Part shown: positions 33,431 through 45,835 of the stretch, in pieces
Layout of the letters: every line of letters begins with the position of its first letter
Numbering within the stretch: position 1 is the stretch's first letter
DNA from: Amborella trichopoda
Lineage: Eukaryota; Streptophyta; Magnoliopsida; Amborellales; Amborellaceae
Direction of reading: 5' to 3'
Assembly: GCF_000471905.2 (NCBI RefSeq)
Contig: NW_006498435.1
Coordinates: 3,773,679 to 3,837,678, forward strand
DNA length: 64,000 nucleotides
Translations under genes and position numbers: made by a program
The notes under the pieces: model-generated
Told to the model about the DNA's origin: nothing
The model's input: only the letters and a program-made list of their open reading frames with translations
Databases searched by the model: none

Positions 33431-36400
33431 TTACTTCAATGGGGTGCCATAAGGCTACCCCCCACATTCCTACACCAAGGTTCTCTATCCCTAGAGGATC
33501 AACACAGAGATACGGAAACCCCACGGTCTCCACCCCTTACACACACCACAAGAATTGTGGGTCACCCACTCGAGTCACACTTCAAGGCAACCCTCCTGTT
33601 ACCTCGAGACCATGTCCAAGATCGAACCTTCCGAGGCCAAATCCTCCACACGCCACTCATGTGTATCTCACTACTCGAGGCAACGCCATTATTGCGCCAA
33701 CCCGAGTACACAGGAGACAACCTCCTCGTCCTCCTCCAATGCACACACAAGCGCACCCTGTATGGGGCAGGCTTGCACTTGTTCTCTGACAAACACCTGC
33801 TTGTAGTTCTCGACCTCTTAAGGCCAGCTCACCTGTACGAGCTCGAGTGGACTCTCAGTTCCCTCAAGATCCTTCTTCATGGGGTGCACATGCATCCCCA
33901 TCTCAGGCCTTCCCTCGTCCTCAACTTGAGCCTTCTCATGAGTCAACCCTGCTCCCACTCACTCCTTCTTCATCGAGCAAGCATCTTCAGCCTTGGTACA
34001 CAAAGGTTTTCCCCAAGAGTACTATCCTGAACCAGCCCCAACACTTTAGTCATGTCTCTAGAGCTCAAAACAGAACTAGGGGCATGGACTTCACAGAAGA
34101 TCGAGTCCTTCATCCTCCCCGACCCAAGATGACTTCAGTTCCTGACCCTCATCCTTTGCCAAACTTGATGGAGATAGCTCTCGCTAATGCAAGAAGAGTT
34201 AACCAACCGCCACCTAGATCGCAGTTTTGGCAAGAGGTCCATTAAACCTCAAGGCTAAAAGTGATTGAGGTTTGCAGATTTTGACTAGGAAGGTGACCAA
34301 GGCTATCAAAATAGCCAATTTTGACGACCATCTTCACCTGAATCCCTTCTACCCCCTTCAGACAATGAAGCTTGAAGAAGAGCTCTATGAGCCCTGTGCT
34401 ATGACTATTGTCGCAGAAGAGGACCCAACCACTCAACAACTACGGTCCCAAGATCGTCGTTAACTAGCCTCGCAGTCGAGGTCCCAAGACCGTCGAGAAC
34501 CGATCCAAACGCGATATGTTTATAAAAGTTGAGTTCAATCAGGGCTTGCTGACCCCTTACTGACCGACCTACCATGTTTGACCTGTCAAGCTCGCAAACC
34601 TTCTATCACCACTAACGTTGACCTCCCTAAAGAAACGGTCAACGTAATGGTCGTAAGCAAGCCCAGTGATGCACAGGAGGATCTTATGAACAAGTTTGAG
34701 GATATGGTGCGCGCGATGATGGAAAATATTGATCGTATTGAAGATACACGACAGTCGACTAGCCATGAGGTCAATTCCCATCACTCTGATGGTATACCTC
34801 AACGGCGGCCTCCTCCATCTACCTCGCAGTACAATTCTTTCCCTCATTCGGTCTCTCAGTCTGATGTTGACGCTATGGTCACCCATAGCCTAAAGAACAG
34901 ACAAATTTCAGGCATACAGTGGGCGTCGCCTTCTCAAAGTCCATACCCCTCCTATATTGATCTAGTCTCGTTCCCCTCTGACTATAAGAAAGGGAAGTTT
35001 CCTCTATTCAATGGAACCACCTTCCCAAACCAGCATATTGCCAACTTCTAGGCAGCATGTCAGAAAACGGTAGCTGACTGGAGACTTCTTCTTTGTCAGT
35101 TCATCGAGATCCTTGATGGCCAGACATTTCAATGGTATGCCTGACTTCCTCCAAACTCGGTGCATACATGGGAGGAGATGGAGAAACTGTTCTATCAACG
35201 CTTTTATGAGGTCGAGAGAGAGGTTCAAACCATCGAGCTTCTCACCCTGACTCAAGACCTTGATGAGCCTGTTGATCAGTTCATATCAAGATGGAGAAAC
35301 TTGGCTTCCCGCCATCCTAATCCTATGCTTGAGAAGGAAGCAGTCCAAACTTACGTGCGTAATATGCGACCTGAAATTGCTCTACATGTCGAGGCCTCCA
35401 ATCCGACCTCCATGCAAGAGTTGATGTCTAAATCAGATCGCATAGAAAATTTATCACGCCATCATCAAGTTTAGCAAGTAACCGGCGCAACGGTAGCTCT
35501 TAGAATAACACATGGAGTAGTCAACAGAAAGGGGTAATCAGCGTAGCCGTCATGGTCACTGATTCAAAGAAGGCTTCCCCCCAAACTTTGGACCTCTCTA
35601 AAGGGGTAACCGCGGCAACAGTAATGCCCCTAGCTGGCAAGCAACAATCGTCATACAATAGGGTACCTCCACTAGTCAACTTTGATCGGAATGATTATCT
35701 CTCCAGGCATAGGAATAAGGTATATCCCTTCAAAAAGGAATGAGTCCCTGTGTTGTTCCAGTTATTATTATAGCAAAATATGATCCAGCTTTCAGAAACC
35801 AAGTTCCCCGAGCAACACAGGGACCCATCAAAGATACGACCTTCATGTGCCCAGACTTCTAAGGGGAACTACCTTAAAAGTCCCCTGCTTTGCAACCTTT
35901 CTCCACCTTCTTCCCATACTTCTCATTCTCTTATGTCTTCTGCAGATATGACCTTGATGTGCCCAGACTTCAAGGCTCTCGCCTGGGAATTTGAAGGAAT
36001 CAATATAAGAAAGACACAGCGAAAGCGATTGAGAAAGACCCTGGCACAGGCAGTAGGATTCTTAACAGTTGATGATGCCCTAGCAGCTAAAGCCAAGGTA
36101 GAGTCACCTTCATCAAAGAAGCACACGAAGTCAAAGCCAAAGAAGCCCTAGTGGCCCCTTGAGCCTGACTTCGAGCAGAGATTGTGAGAGTCAAGGGGGC
36201 AAAGCTTCTACTCTCAGGGAGCTTGCCATATGGTTCAAATTTCAGGAGCAATACCCACCACGGGATAGATAAATCTCAAATCAAGGAGGACGCTGCAGCC
36301 TCAACCGTAAAAGTCGGGCACCTTGAGCTTCCTTAGTCTGCCACTGCCCCCTAATCCAAAGACTAGCCTGCCTATCCTACAGCGCCCTAGGTTCCTTCGT

Positions 36401-38089
36401 ATTCCCAATACACATATTCTCCAATTCCACTCAGTCTCTCCCAAGGCCTCAAACTTCCATCACTCAAACCAAGTCCGTTGTGCAATTAAGTAAGCCAACC
36501 AACCAAAACAAACCCTCTTTACCCAAACCTGCTTCTTAACCCAATATACCCACCAAACCAGTGGTAGGATCAGGATAAAAATGCCTTCATCAAGAGAAGG
36601 TGAAATATGATGTGATAAGGCATCTACGGAAGCTTCCAAGCCTTCTCAGTGTCTACGACGCCCTCATGTTTTCAAAGAATTACCGGATGTCTTTGGTTCA
36701 AGCTCTCTCTGACCTAGAAGTGTACGAGACCCAAAAATTCTATAAGGATGTATGTCAATCACCTTTTCAGAGGACGATCTGTAGCTAGAGGAAAAGTTTC
36801 ATAATCGCCCTCTCTTTGTTGCTGGCGAATTACATGCATGCCCCATCAACCGAATCATGTTAGATGGAGGTTTGGCAGTCAACCTCATTCCAAGGAGGAT
36901 CTTTACTAGGTTAGGGTTGGGTCCGAGGACCTTACGCCAACCCACATCACAGTTCAGGGGTTTAACCAATCAGAAGAGAAACCCGCTGGCACGATACGCC
37001 TTCGTTTTAAGATTGGTGAGATGAACGATTATGCCCAGTTGCATGTAATCAACACTGACACTTCTTACAATATTCTCCTCGGTCGACCATGGCTGCATGA
37101 TCAGGGGGTGGTTCCATCAACATTGCACCAATGTTTCAAGTATAGTCAATACGGGCGACAACATACGTTCTATGCTGACAAACGATCATTCCTTGTGGCT
37201 TTACTCACCATGGAGATGCAAAATATTACTTCACGGATCTGACGTTGCCTCAGAAACTGAGAGAAGAAGGCCACGAGTTTACAAGAAAAACTGTGTCCTG
37301 TCTCATGAAGATGTTGAGGATGTCGGGAGGACATTAGTGAACATGTTCAAGAAGGAAGAAAGGCAAGGCAGAATTTTACCCCTAACTACTCTTCATTCCA
37401 ACATCCCAACTATTATCCCTCAAGAAAATCTTTCTTCGTTCGTAAAAGAGTCCTTACCCTCTCCCAGCAGTTTTGAGCCACCTTGTCAGGAAAATGAACC
37501 AGAAGTCATTCCTGAGATCGAGCAAGCCATGGGGGTAGAATTCCCGGCTGCAAGGGTCACCTATACACCGAACCATCAGAAAGTCCTGCATATCCCCATT
37601 GCACTTTTGAAATTCGAAGTAGCCTGACAACCACCACGAGAAGTCTATCAAAATCCGGTTGCTATAAGTTTAGAGGGTGTTCTTCATACCATTTTCCAAC
37701 CAAAAGTTTTACTTTTCCCCGAACTCTCAAGAGAGAAGTTCAGAGAAGGGAAACTTCTTTTCCCTCAAGGGCAAGATCCTCTAGCAAACTTGAGAACCGA
37801 AGTCTGTCGCCTCCAGAGCCAATTGGTGGTCATGCATATCACTTCAAAGTATCTCAAAGAGTTCGTGCCAAAGACTGAAAGCTATGATGAGCTTGAAGTA
37901 AACACGCCACTAATGGAGGTCGAAGCCCCTCCTAACTGGGCTATCTATAGCAATCAGGCTCACCAAATCCTGAGAAAAATGAACTATGAGCCTTTGGCCA
38001 ATCAAACATTGAAGGAGAAAAAGCAATATTTCGAAGCTATCCAAGCCGCAGCAGCCCTCCATAGGCCTAAACAAGGCCTAAGGTATTAG
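33431..38089 (+). pseudogene. Sense gag-protease region of B
   Basis: Parts in order: an Arg/Pro/His-rich leader frame (33.43-34.25 kb; GCHKATPHIPTPRFSIPRG); gag core (34.6-35.47 kb; NKFEDMVRAMMENIDRI, then HTWEEMEKLFYQRFYEVERE and FISRWRNLASRHPNP, typical of plant Ty3/gypsy gag); a Lys-rich stretch (35.9-36.15 kb); a retropepsin-like protease with IMLDGG (near 36,860) and [20 protein letters not shown] (near 37,090); and a conserved tail with EIEQAMGVEFPAARVTYTPN, SKYLKEFVPKTESYDELE and QAHQILRKMNYEPL. The frame ends at 38,089, 113 bp from the poly(A) signal of the convergent antisense gene. No pol domains follow. Many breaks. Confidence 0.88.
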
Positions 38090-38201
38090 TCTCTTAGAAC
38101 AATGGAAGTGTCAAGAGGCATTCAAAAGAATCACATGAAGCACAACAAAAGTAAAGAGAAAATGAAGTCATGCAATAAAGTCGATCAAAAGAGAGAAGCG
38201 C

Positions 38202-38207
38202 TTTATT
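38202..38207 (-). terminator. Poly(A) signal of the antisense gene (B)
   Basis: AATAAA on the minus strand in GATGAATAAAG, about 55 bp past the end of the antisense frame. Same context as in A and C. Confidence 0.72.
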
Positions 38208-38262
38208 CATCAGTCAAAAAATTTACAAGTGCTAAAGAAAAAAAAAAGGGAGAATGGCATGT

Positions 38263-41200
38263 TCATAAACGATCAATCATCCTAATGATCTTAGCGTTGT
38301 GTGCTTCAGGAGAAGTCTCAGTGCCTTGAACACGTGCCTTCAGCTCTGCCACTGTTTGAGTTGCTTTTGTCATCACCACTGTGCCATCGAGTTTGGACAA
38401 ATCTGTGACCAAAGAGGCCTCCATGGCCTTCCTTCGAGCCATCTCCATCTCAAGGCTCATGACTTCTTCCTTCAGTATTCACATTGCCTCCCGAACTTCA
38501 ATCATTCTCTTCAAGCTTCCTTGTGCCTCCTTATTGAGGTCATGCTGACGGATAGCTATCAAGGCCTTCTTCGCAATACAAGCATCTATCTTCTCACGAC
38601 TGCGCAATAACTCTTTCGAAGAGGCTACCTTTCTGGTTTAGTCCTCGCGATGCAGCACTCCCAACCGCAAGTTCTCAAACTCATTTAGTTGCTTCAAAAT
38701 GAGAAAGCACCTCTGGTGCCATCCCAACCGCAGTAATCCCTGCAAACTCCCTCAGCTTGGCCAAACCTTCTCCCAACTCATTGAAAGGTAGCTCCCTCAA
38801 GCCCTGGAGACCTGCTCTAAGCATGCCTTCAATCATGCTGGAAACACGACCAAAAACAGGCCAGGATGGTGCTGCTGAGGCCACCACTGGGAAGACACCT
38901 CAACCTCAAGGACCGGGCTTGTTGAAGTGATAGACATCTGAGCCACTGGTTCCTGTGAAATGAGGGCAAAGCCTGAAGCTTCTTGCTCGTCAAGCTCATA
39001 AGCAGCCCCGGTCTCAATCTGCATAGGCTCCTCGAGTCCACCCTCGCTGTCTTGATCCTCTCTTATGGGGACCTCCACTTCTATCTCAACAGGCTCGAGA
39101 GGAACATGTTCCCTTTATTCTTCACTCTCCTGAACTGTCACCTCAACATCACCAAGTTCAGGAATTGCCCCTTCTCATTGGACTTCGCCAACCGACTCAT
39201 CCCTGGCAATGGCTTCCTCCACTAGACCCTCACTTTCAACAGCCAGAACTTCAACCACAAAGAGCTCGACCCCCTCATCTTCGTTACTCGGGACCACAAG
39301 AGCAGCAACCTCTTGGTGCTCGGGCACATCATCAAATCCGGGCTCTTCTTCTTGAGCCACAGCCCTTACCTCGGTCGGGGCACTAAACTCCTCATGCATG
39401 GAGGCAACATCGACATCAGAGCCCCTCTTTGGAGCAGTTACTTCGAGGCATTCATCCTCCTCAGTCTCCATCCTAGCCGCCTCTGACTCAGGAGCTGCCC
39501 CTGGACTCGAGGACTCCTCCCTAAGATCTAGAGTCCCCTCCCAATCAGAAGCAATGTCAATAGGCTCAGAGCTCTCGAAGTCATCTGCCTCGATTTCTGA
39601 AGAAAAAGAAAACATTTTAGCAAAAGAAGAAGATGGTTCAGAAAGCACAAAAGGGGATACTAGAAGAATTCTTAAAAGATCAGAAGAGGAAGGGCTACCT
39701 CCAGGTTTTGACACCATAGGGAGCTTGTTGCTCTTTTGCCTTCGAGTACGCCTACTACCTGAAGACACTAAACGGGTGTCCGCAGCAGTCGTGCGCTTTC
39801 TTTTCTTTCCCCCTGCCGGAGTAGGAACTTCCGCCTCATATCCAGCCCCTTGAGGAGGCCCTCCAGCCAATTTGCTGTGGGGACCGCTCCCGATTAGGGC
39901 ATTTAGGTCTAGTGGTGGCCTCTTCTCATAACCTGTCGCCCCTCATCCCATTCGAAGATCGAGCTAAGAATGTCGAAGACAATCCTAGTCATCATCTTCA
40001 TTACAAGGAACTCGGGCGAGGCCTCGTCAGCTGATATCTAGTGTGGAAGCCCTAAACCTTGCCAGTTGGAGGGATAGTCCAAGACGAATACCTCACCAGG
40101 AGCAGGAGCATCTGCCAGTCTCCTTTGCCAAGTGTCCTGGCATCAGTTTCCATTCACTTCTTTCCATTCCATTCACTCCTTTTCAAGGGTGATCCTTCTC
40201 CCAATAGCCCTTACTGGTGATTCTCCACCAGCTTGCATATGGCTTGGTTGTTCGGACTCTTCTACCGAAGTGAGGTAGCACGTATTTGTTGGTCTTTAGC
40301 ATTTCAAGACACATGGACTAGGCAGTTTGTATATGTTCCGACAGTCAACACTCTCAAAAAGTTCCAAGCTCCTCTACCCTCCCCTTATACACCTTACTCA
40401 GGTGCTTCTCTAAGAATACTGAGAAGGGGCAGCTTTGGTCAAGCCCGTGGTGACGGGCGAAGCGGTGGGGGAAATATCCCTCTAGCTGGGCAATGTGTGG
40501 AGTCTGATAAGGTAAGACTCCCCCTCTGATGCTCAACATGAACATGAGTTCCTTAATCGTTGTTGGGGTACCGTCCATCTCCTTTCCCAACTCATTAGCG
40601 AAAGCGTGGTTGGTGAAGTTCTTGACCGGAAAAGGGACTCTCCTCATGTTCAAAGAATAATTTCCGAATAGACCTCAAGCTTCCCTTGGGTTATGGAAGA
40701 TGGCCCTTTAGTTTGCTATCTCCATCAAGAAGGGCCGCAACTTATTTCCTGAGCACTGATGCTTGACGTAGGTGTCAAGGAAATAAGCTCTTAGCCACTC
40801 ATGCACGTAACGCATAGGGAATGAGGTTTTAAAGTCCCCAGGAAAAGCTTCTCCTCCTATGATGTTGTTCCCTCCCTCCTTGCCCTTATAGTCCTTTCCA
40901 CGGGAGATAGCCCCCAAGCCATGGTATATGTTGCACAGGACTGGCTGAGAAAGGGTATACTCACGCCCACCAGCATGTCGTATGCGACATATAGTACCCC
41001 TAGGTGAATGTCGTCCCCCCAACCAGAAAGCACAAATTTGCACAAGAATAAGCCCAGGTAGGCGGCCAAGAAGACATGGTCATCATCAGCCTCAAGTTGA
41101 TATATAGGAGGCATCTCCTTTGCAACTGCCTTCCCTTTCCTATTTGGAGTACCCTGACCGCCCTCAGGATAATCCCCATAAACGAATTTCAAGCAGTCTG

Positions 41201-41943
41201 TAAAGGTGACCCTACCATTACTAGATCGGCCAACAATTGACTAGTAGGCCTTAAAGATCTTGGGAAGACTAGTCGGCAGCTCTTCACCCCCAAAGTGAAC
41301 ACCATCAAAGATGACTGAGTTTGATGACACCAACTCGTCATACATAGCCCCGAGCTGCATCGGAAGACCTCCAATAAAGTGAAGATCTAGTGAAGAGATT
41401 CTCGCTTCACCAAGAAGCCAAGTTTTGCTCACATGGCTCCACGCCTCCAGCATTACTTTTACTGTATGAGAGCAACGATTATAGTAGCTGCCTGGACACT
41501 GGACCGTCGCTAATAGCGAAGCACTCTCAAGAACGCTTCCATACAAAGCCAATACCTTGACAATCCAGGAAGCGTATCCCTTTAGGTATTGGTGCTCTCC
41601 TTGAATCCAAAGGGCTTTTGCCGACCACCTTAATAATCCCTTCGCTTGGACCATTCGCTTCCCCAAGGTGGAAAAGTTCTCCCCGGAAGCTATGTTCCGA
41701 TGCATACGGTGAAGACGACATTTCTTCTTCAATACAGACTTTGCCACCATTGCCCTCCCGCACTTCAAAGCATACGGGGTCAGTAATGAAGTGACACTAA
41801 GAGGCCACTCTAGCTCACACACCTACTGGGTCAGTCAAATAGGTTCACCTCTCGATAAAACTTCACCCGTAAAGTCACAGGCACCGATTTCCTCTTCCCT
41901 TGGGAGCCTCTTCATCGGGGATTTGGTAAGAGGAACCAGCCAT
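38263..41943 (-). pseudogene. Antisense plant-mobile-domain (PMD) gene of B
   Basis: Minus strand, starting at the ATG at 41,943 (MAGSSYQIP) and ending at the stop at 38,263. PMD domain from about 41.9 to 40.1 kb, with VMLEAWSHVSKTWLLGEAR, SSLDLHFIGGLPM, DDDHVFLAAYLGLFLCKFVL and YFPHRFARHHGLDQSCPFSV. Then a basic patch (KKRKRTTAADTR, near 39.8 kb), a strongly acidic linker with repeated E/D/V runs (39.2-39.6 kb) and a coiled coil (38.27-38.9 kb). It matches A domain by domain. Broken by roughly ten changes. The gene is convergent with gag-protease and lies wholly inside the sense transcription unit, so its RNA would be complementary to the genomic RNA. Confidence 0.86.
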
Positions 41944-43072
41944 TACAAAGGGCTGAGTGGTTCACTCCCAAAAGTTGCCAAGGCATTGGAATAGTGCCGG
42001 TCGAGTCTGTCCAACACTTAGCGCCAACTGATCCTAACACTTAACGTCAGGTGAACTTCTCAATGCTCAGCGTCGATTGCGTATTAACGAATAGTGCCAG
42101 GTGAGTTTGTCAAACACTTAGCGTCAGGCGAGCTTCTCAATACCCAGTGCTGGTTGAATACTAACAACTAGCACCGATTGAGTCTTTCAGCACTCAACTT
42201 CAGTTGAATGCCAACAACTAGCATCGGTTGAGTCTTTCAGCACTCATCACCGGTTGAATACCAACACCCCAGCACCGGTTAAGCTTGTCTAAGGCGAGCA
42301 CCGGCTAAAACTGAATCTCTCACATGTGCCATGAATCCTAGACGTGACAACTCAAAATTAGTTGTGCCGACTGACAGCCATTGCCACGTCTTTCAGCGCC
42401 GCCTCACACATGCGTGACTGATAACCATATGATTTCCATGGACAACGGTTCACCTCTAGCAACCGTACACCTTCCCCATGACGGTTCGACTCCTGCAGCC
42501 ATACGACCCACCTCCTGTGGTTGTTCGTCTTCCACCGAAATTGCTCTCACATGGCTGAAAACTCACTGGAAATCCTTCCGGCCAATCTTTTCAGCCTGGA
42601 CTTCACTAGAATTACATCATATGTCTTCTGCAGACTTCCCTTGAGTCCCTGAAAACCTTTGTGACACTATGAAAGCGCCAGAAAACTTCCACAACTGTCG
42701 GGAAAACCTGGAAAGCCCTCAAGACGTGTAGAAATACTCACTGATGTGTTTCCCACCTCTTCTTAAAAGAAAAAAGATAGTCGGAGCCTCCTCTGCTTCC
42801 CGAAAATATTCTTTGAAAGCTCTCCTTTCCCTGCTACTTTCTTCGCAAACTCACCAAATCCTTGACGAAGTTTGTTCAATAAAGGTCTTCTCTACAGGAC
42901 CCTTGACCGGAAGCCTACTGCCAGTCCAAGAACCTTCCTCGCAGAGACTATTGCTGAAGTCCCACTGCTTGCCAGAAACTACAAACAATCACACTCTCCT
43001 CACGGTTAAAGAAAACTTGTGCTTAAGTTTTTTACCTTTGCTGAAAATAAGGGAAAACGGGATTTTACCCCT
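41944..43072 (-). other. Antisense-gene leader (B)
   Basis: About 1.13 kb between the antisense TATA box and ATG. It contains an array near the ATG (41,990-42,310) and counterparts of A's TTTTCCAGG/GGAAAG-rich text. No long frame is supported. Confidence 0.6.
41990..42310. repeat. Array in the antisense leader (B)
   Basis: About eight copies of a 35-40-bp unit; on the minus strand the core is AACCGGTGCTAG followed by TTGGTATTC-like text. Same position and unit as A's 15,680-15,865. Confidence 0.84.
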
Positions 43073-43079
43073 TTATATA
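43073..43079 (-). promoter_or_regulatory. Antisense-gene TATA box (B)
   Basis: The minus strand reads GTCTATATAAAGGGGTAAAA, with the box TATATAA. GAGGGGCATTCGAGCC lies upstream, as in A. It is the best preserved of the three antisense promoters. Confidence 0.78.
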
Positions 43080-43194
43080 GACTACACTAGGCTCGAATGC
43101 CCCTCACAAATTGGGAAGTCCAGTTACGTCCAAGGGAAGTCAAGCGACAACAAACCGGGTCGAGCTTTACACGAGGCCTGAGATAACTCTCATC

Positions 43195-43545
43195 AATCCA
43201 ACCCCAGCGCCGGGTGGATTTCCAAAACAAACCTAGCGCTAATTGACTTAGCGCCGGGCGTGTTTCCAAATCCATCCCCAGCGCTGGTTGACTTAGCGCT
43301 GGGTGTGTTTTCAAATCCATCCCCAGTTCCGATTGACTTGCCGGGTGTGTTTTCAAATACAGCCTTAGTGCCGGTTGACTTAGTGTTGGGTGTGTCTCCG
43401 AAATGACCCTAGCATTGGTTAAATCAATGCCAGTTGATTTCAGATAATATCACGGGTCATTCACAACGTCAGCTGAACAACGTCGGTTATGTTAAAACTC
43501 AACGCCAGTTGTCTTGTGAGAACTCAGTGCTGGTTGAAAATTCGT
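43195..43545. repeat. Array upstream of the antisense promoter (B)
   Basis: Six or seven copies of a 55-60-bp unit. On the minus strand it reads CCCGGCGCTAAGTCAACC then AGCGCTGGGG and a spacer with TTTGAAAACACA. The halves CCCGGCGCT and AGCGCTGGG can pair (one G-U), so each unit is itself a potential hairpin. It is the counterpart of 14,385-14,745 in A. Confidence 0.85.
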
Positions 43546-44029
43546 AACAAACCATCAACACTACACATGGCACCGGCTGTATTTCATGCAATGTATGCCC
43601 TACCACTATCCCTAGTGGACTTGCACCCAGGCCATTGCACCTAAACTGTGACCTCCTCAATGGAGTAATGAACTGTCCCTCATCCCCCACTAGAAGTCAC
43701 ACCCATACTGTGGCTCATCATCCTCAATAAATTTAGGGTCATTCTCACCTCCCCAATACGAGTGGGTCAGCTTCACACTAAGCTACCTTACCCCCAGGGA
43801 GTTGGGTTACTGGTCATAAAGTCTCATCTTTCACCCCAGACAGTACCTTACCCCCTTAAAAACCATAACAAGATCCACTTCTGCTAGTCATCCTTCATTA
43901 GGTCACCATTTCAACCAAGCCCTTAGTTTGCGAATGGTCTTAGCCATGTTATCCCCAGGGAGTCAGATTACCGTCCACAGGCCGATTTCCCATGGAGCTC
44001 CACCCACATGGCAATGCACACAACAGTCC
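43546..44029. repeat. Diverged short-repeat spacer (B)
   Basis: Reverse counterpart of 13,926-14,384 in A, with loose CCCCAGTGG/ATTATCCCC phrases. No gene seen. Confidence 0.5.
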
Positions 44030-44665
44030 ATGCTTCATGACCCTAAACTGCATAGCCCTGGTCTAGACGCATGACCCTAAACTCCACGGTCCAAACCATA
44101 CGACCTTAAACTGTAGCGAAGGTTTAGTTGCAAGACCTTAAATTGCATGGTCCTAAGTTGTATGACCTTAAACTGGATAACTATGGTCTAGACACATGAC
44201 CTTCAACTCTGCGGTCCAAACTATACGACCTTAAACTATAGCGGAGGCCTAGTTGCACGACCTTAAACTGTACGGTTCCAAGTTACATAACTTTAAACTG
44301 TATAAGTATGGTCCTAGCTGTGTGACCTTAAACTGCATAACCACGGTCTGAACTATATGACCTTAAACTGTAGTGGAGGTCTAGTTGCACGACCCTAAAC
44401 TGCATGGTCCAAAATATATGACCTTAAATCATAGTCTACATCTCGGTTGCACGACGTTAAACTGCACAACACCATGGTCCAAACTATATGAAATTAAACT
44501 ATAATGGAGGTCAAGTTGTACGACCTTAAACTACGTGGTCCGAGGTTTATGACTTTAAACTTGCATAACCACGGTCCAACTATATGACCTTAAACCATAG
44601 TGCACGTCCTGGACGCATGACAGTAAACTACATTGACCAGATCAAAGAGGCATGACCATAAACTA
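44030..44665. repeat. TTTAAGGTC higher-order array (B copy)
   Basis: On the plus strand the phrase is GACCTTAAACTG; about 20 units in the same three flavours as in A (…CATGGTCC…, …GGAGGTCTAGTTGCACGACC, …CAAACTATATGACC). Confidence 0.9.
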
Positions 44666-45440
44666 GCCCCCACATATGTGCACACACCTTACGTGCACTT
44701 TCACGCACACCTTTCCTAACCTAACTGTTAGTGTGCACGCATCACCTTCATTACCTCCCCATGAGTTCATCACCCTACATCATTCCCCAGTGAGTCTCAC
44801 CCATGGTCACAAAACGACGAACCATCCCATCATCCATACTCATTGTAAGTTAGTGGGTCACCATCGTCCACTCACCTTTCATACGTCACCCATCTCTCAT
44901 GGGTAGCCTCGAGCCATCTCCCCAAGTGAGTCAAAACACCACCATACTCACTCCATGGCCTTCATAGACTACTATCCACCACTATTATGGTCTAGCTCTA
45001 TGACCTTAAACCATAACGCAGACGTTCATCTATTTTGCACGGGTCTCGAAGAAAAGAAATAACGGGCATGGTGTATACCTAAACAAGGGAACGCTATGAG
45101 TAAAAATGACGGACATGCATGGTCACGAAACCATGAGTAAAAGATTTTCGCGAATAAAAACCAGGCACGGTGAAAACCCGAAAGGGCACCGTGAGTAAAA
45201 ATGGACAAAAATGGTGAACATGGCCGAAAGGTCATGGGAAAAAGAGCTCCAAAATAAATAAATAAAAAAAAAGAAGTTGGTGAAAACAGTCTCTACGGCG
45301 CCGCTTCCCAAGTTTAAGAAAAAATCCACGAAGGACGCTTGGACTAATAAATAGGTTGATGTAACATTCGCTTCCACAAGTGACTTCAGCCAGTAATCCC
45401 TCCATTGTCAAGCCGTCAAATAGGGTGTTGACATTAAAAT
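44666..45440 (+). other. B: noncoding 3' internal region
   Basis: Reverse-complement counterpart of 12,300-13,084 in A and of 50,300-51,050 in C. Includes GTGCACACACCTTACGTGC-like and ACCATGAGTAAAAGA-like phrases. No supported gene. Confidence 0.65.
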
Positions 45441-45835
45441 CATCCTTGGACATTCCTTCTTCAGTCGTGGGTGAGCAGGTAGCTCAGTCGACATCCTTCT
45501 TCAGTCCTCGGTAAATGGGTAGCCCAGTCGACATCCTTCTTTGGTCCTTGGTGAACAGGTAGCCCAGTCAACATCCTTCTTCAGTCTTGAGTGAACAGGT
45601 AGCCCAATCAACATCCCTCTTCAGTCCTGGGGTGAATAGGTAGCCCAACCGACATCCTACTTCAGTCTTAGGTGAATAAGTAGACCAGTCGATGTCCCTC
45701 TTCAATCCTGAGTGAATTGGTAGCCCAGTCGACATCCTTCTTCTGTCCTGGGATAACAGGTAGCCCAATCAACATCCTTCTACAGGGTTGGGTGACAACG
45801 TTGCCCAGTCATTATCCCTTCTTCAAGGACCTTCT
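45441..45835. repeat. 40-bp tandem array in B (plus one copy at 46,371-46,410)
   Basis: About ten copies of a 40-bp unit (AGCCCAGTCGACATCCTTCT then TCAGTCCTGGGTGAATAGGT) start at 45,481, 45,521, 45,561, 45,601, 45,642, 45,682, 45,722, 45,762 and 45,802, plus an edge copy. A further copy lies beyond the 48-bp array at about 46,371-46,410. Not seen in A or C. Confidence 0.92.
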
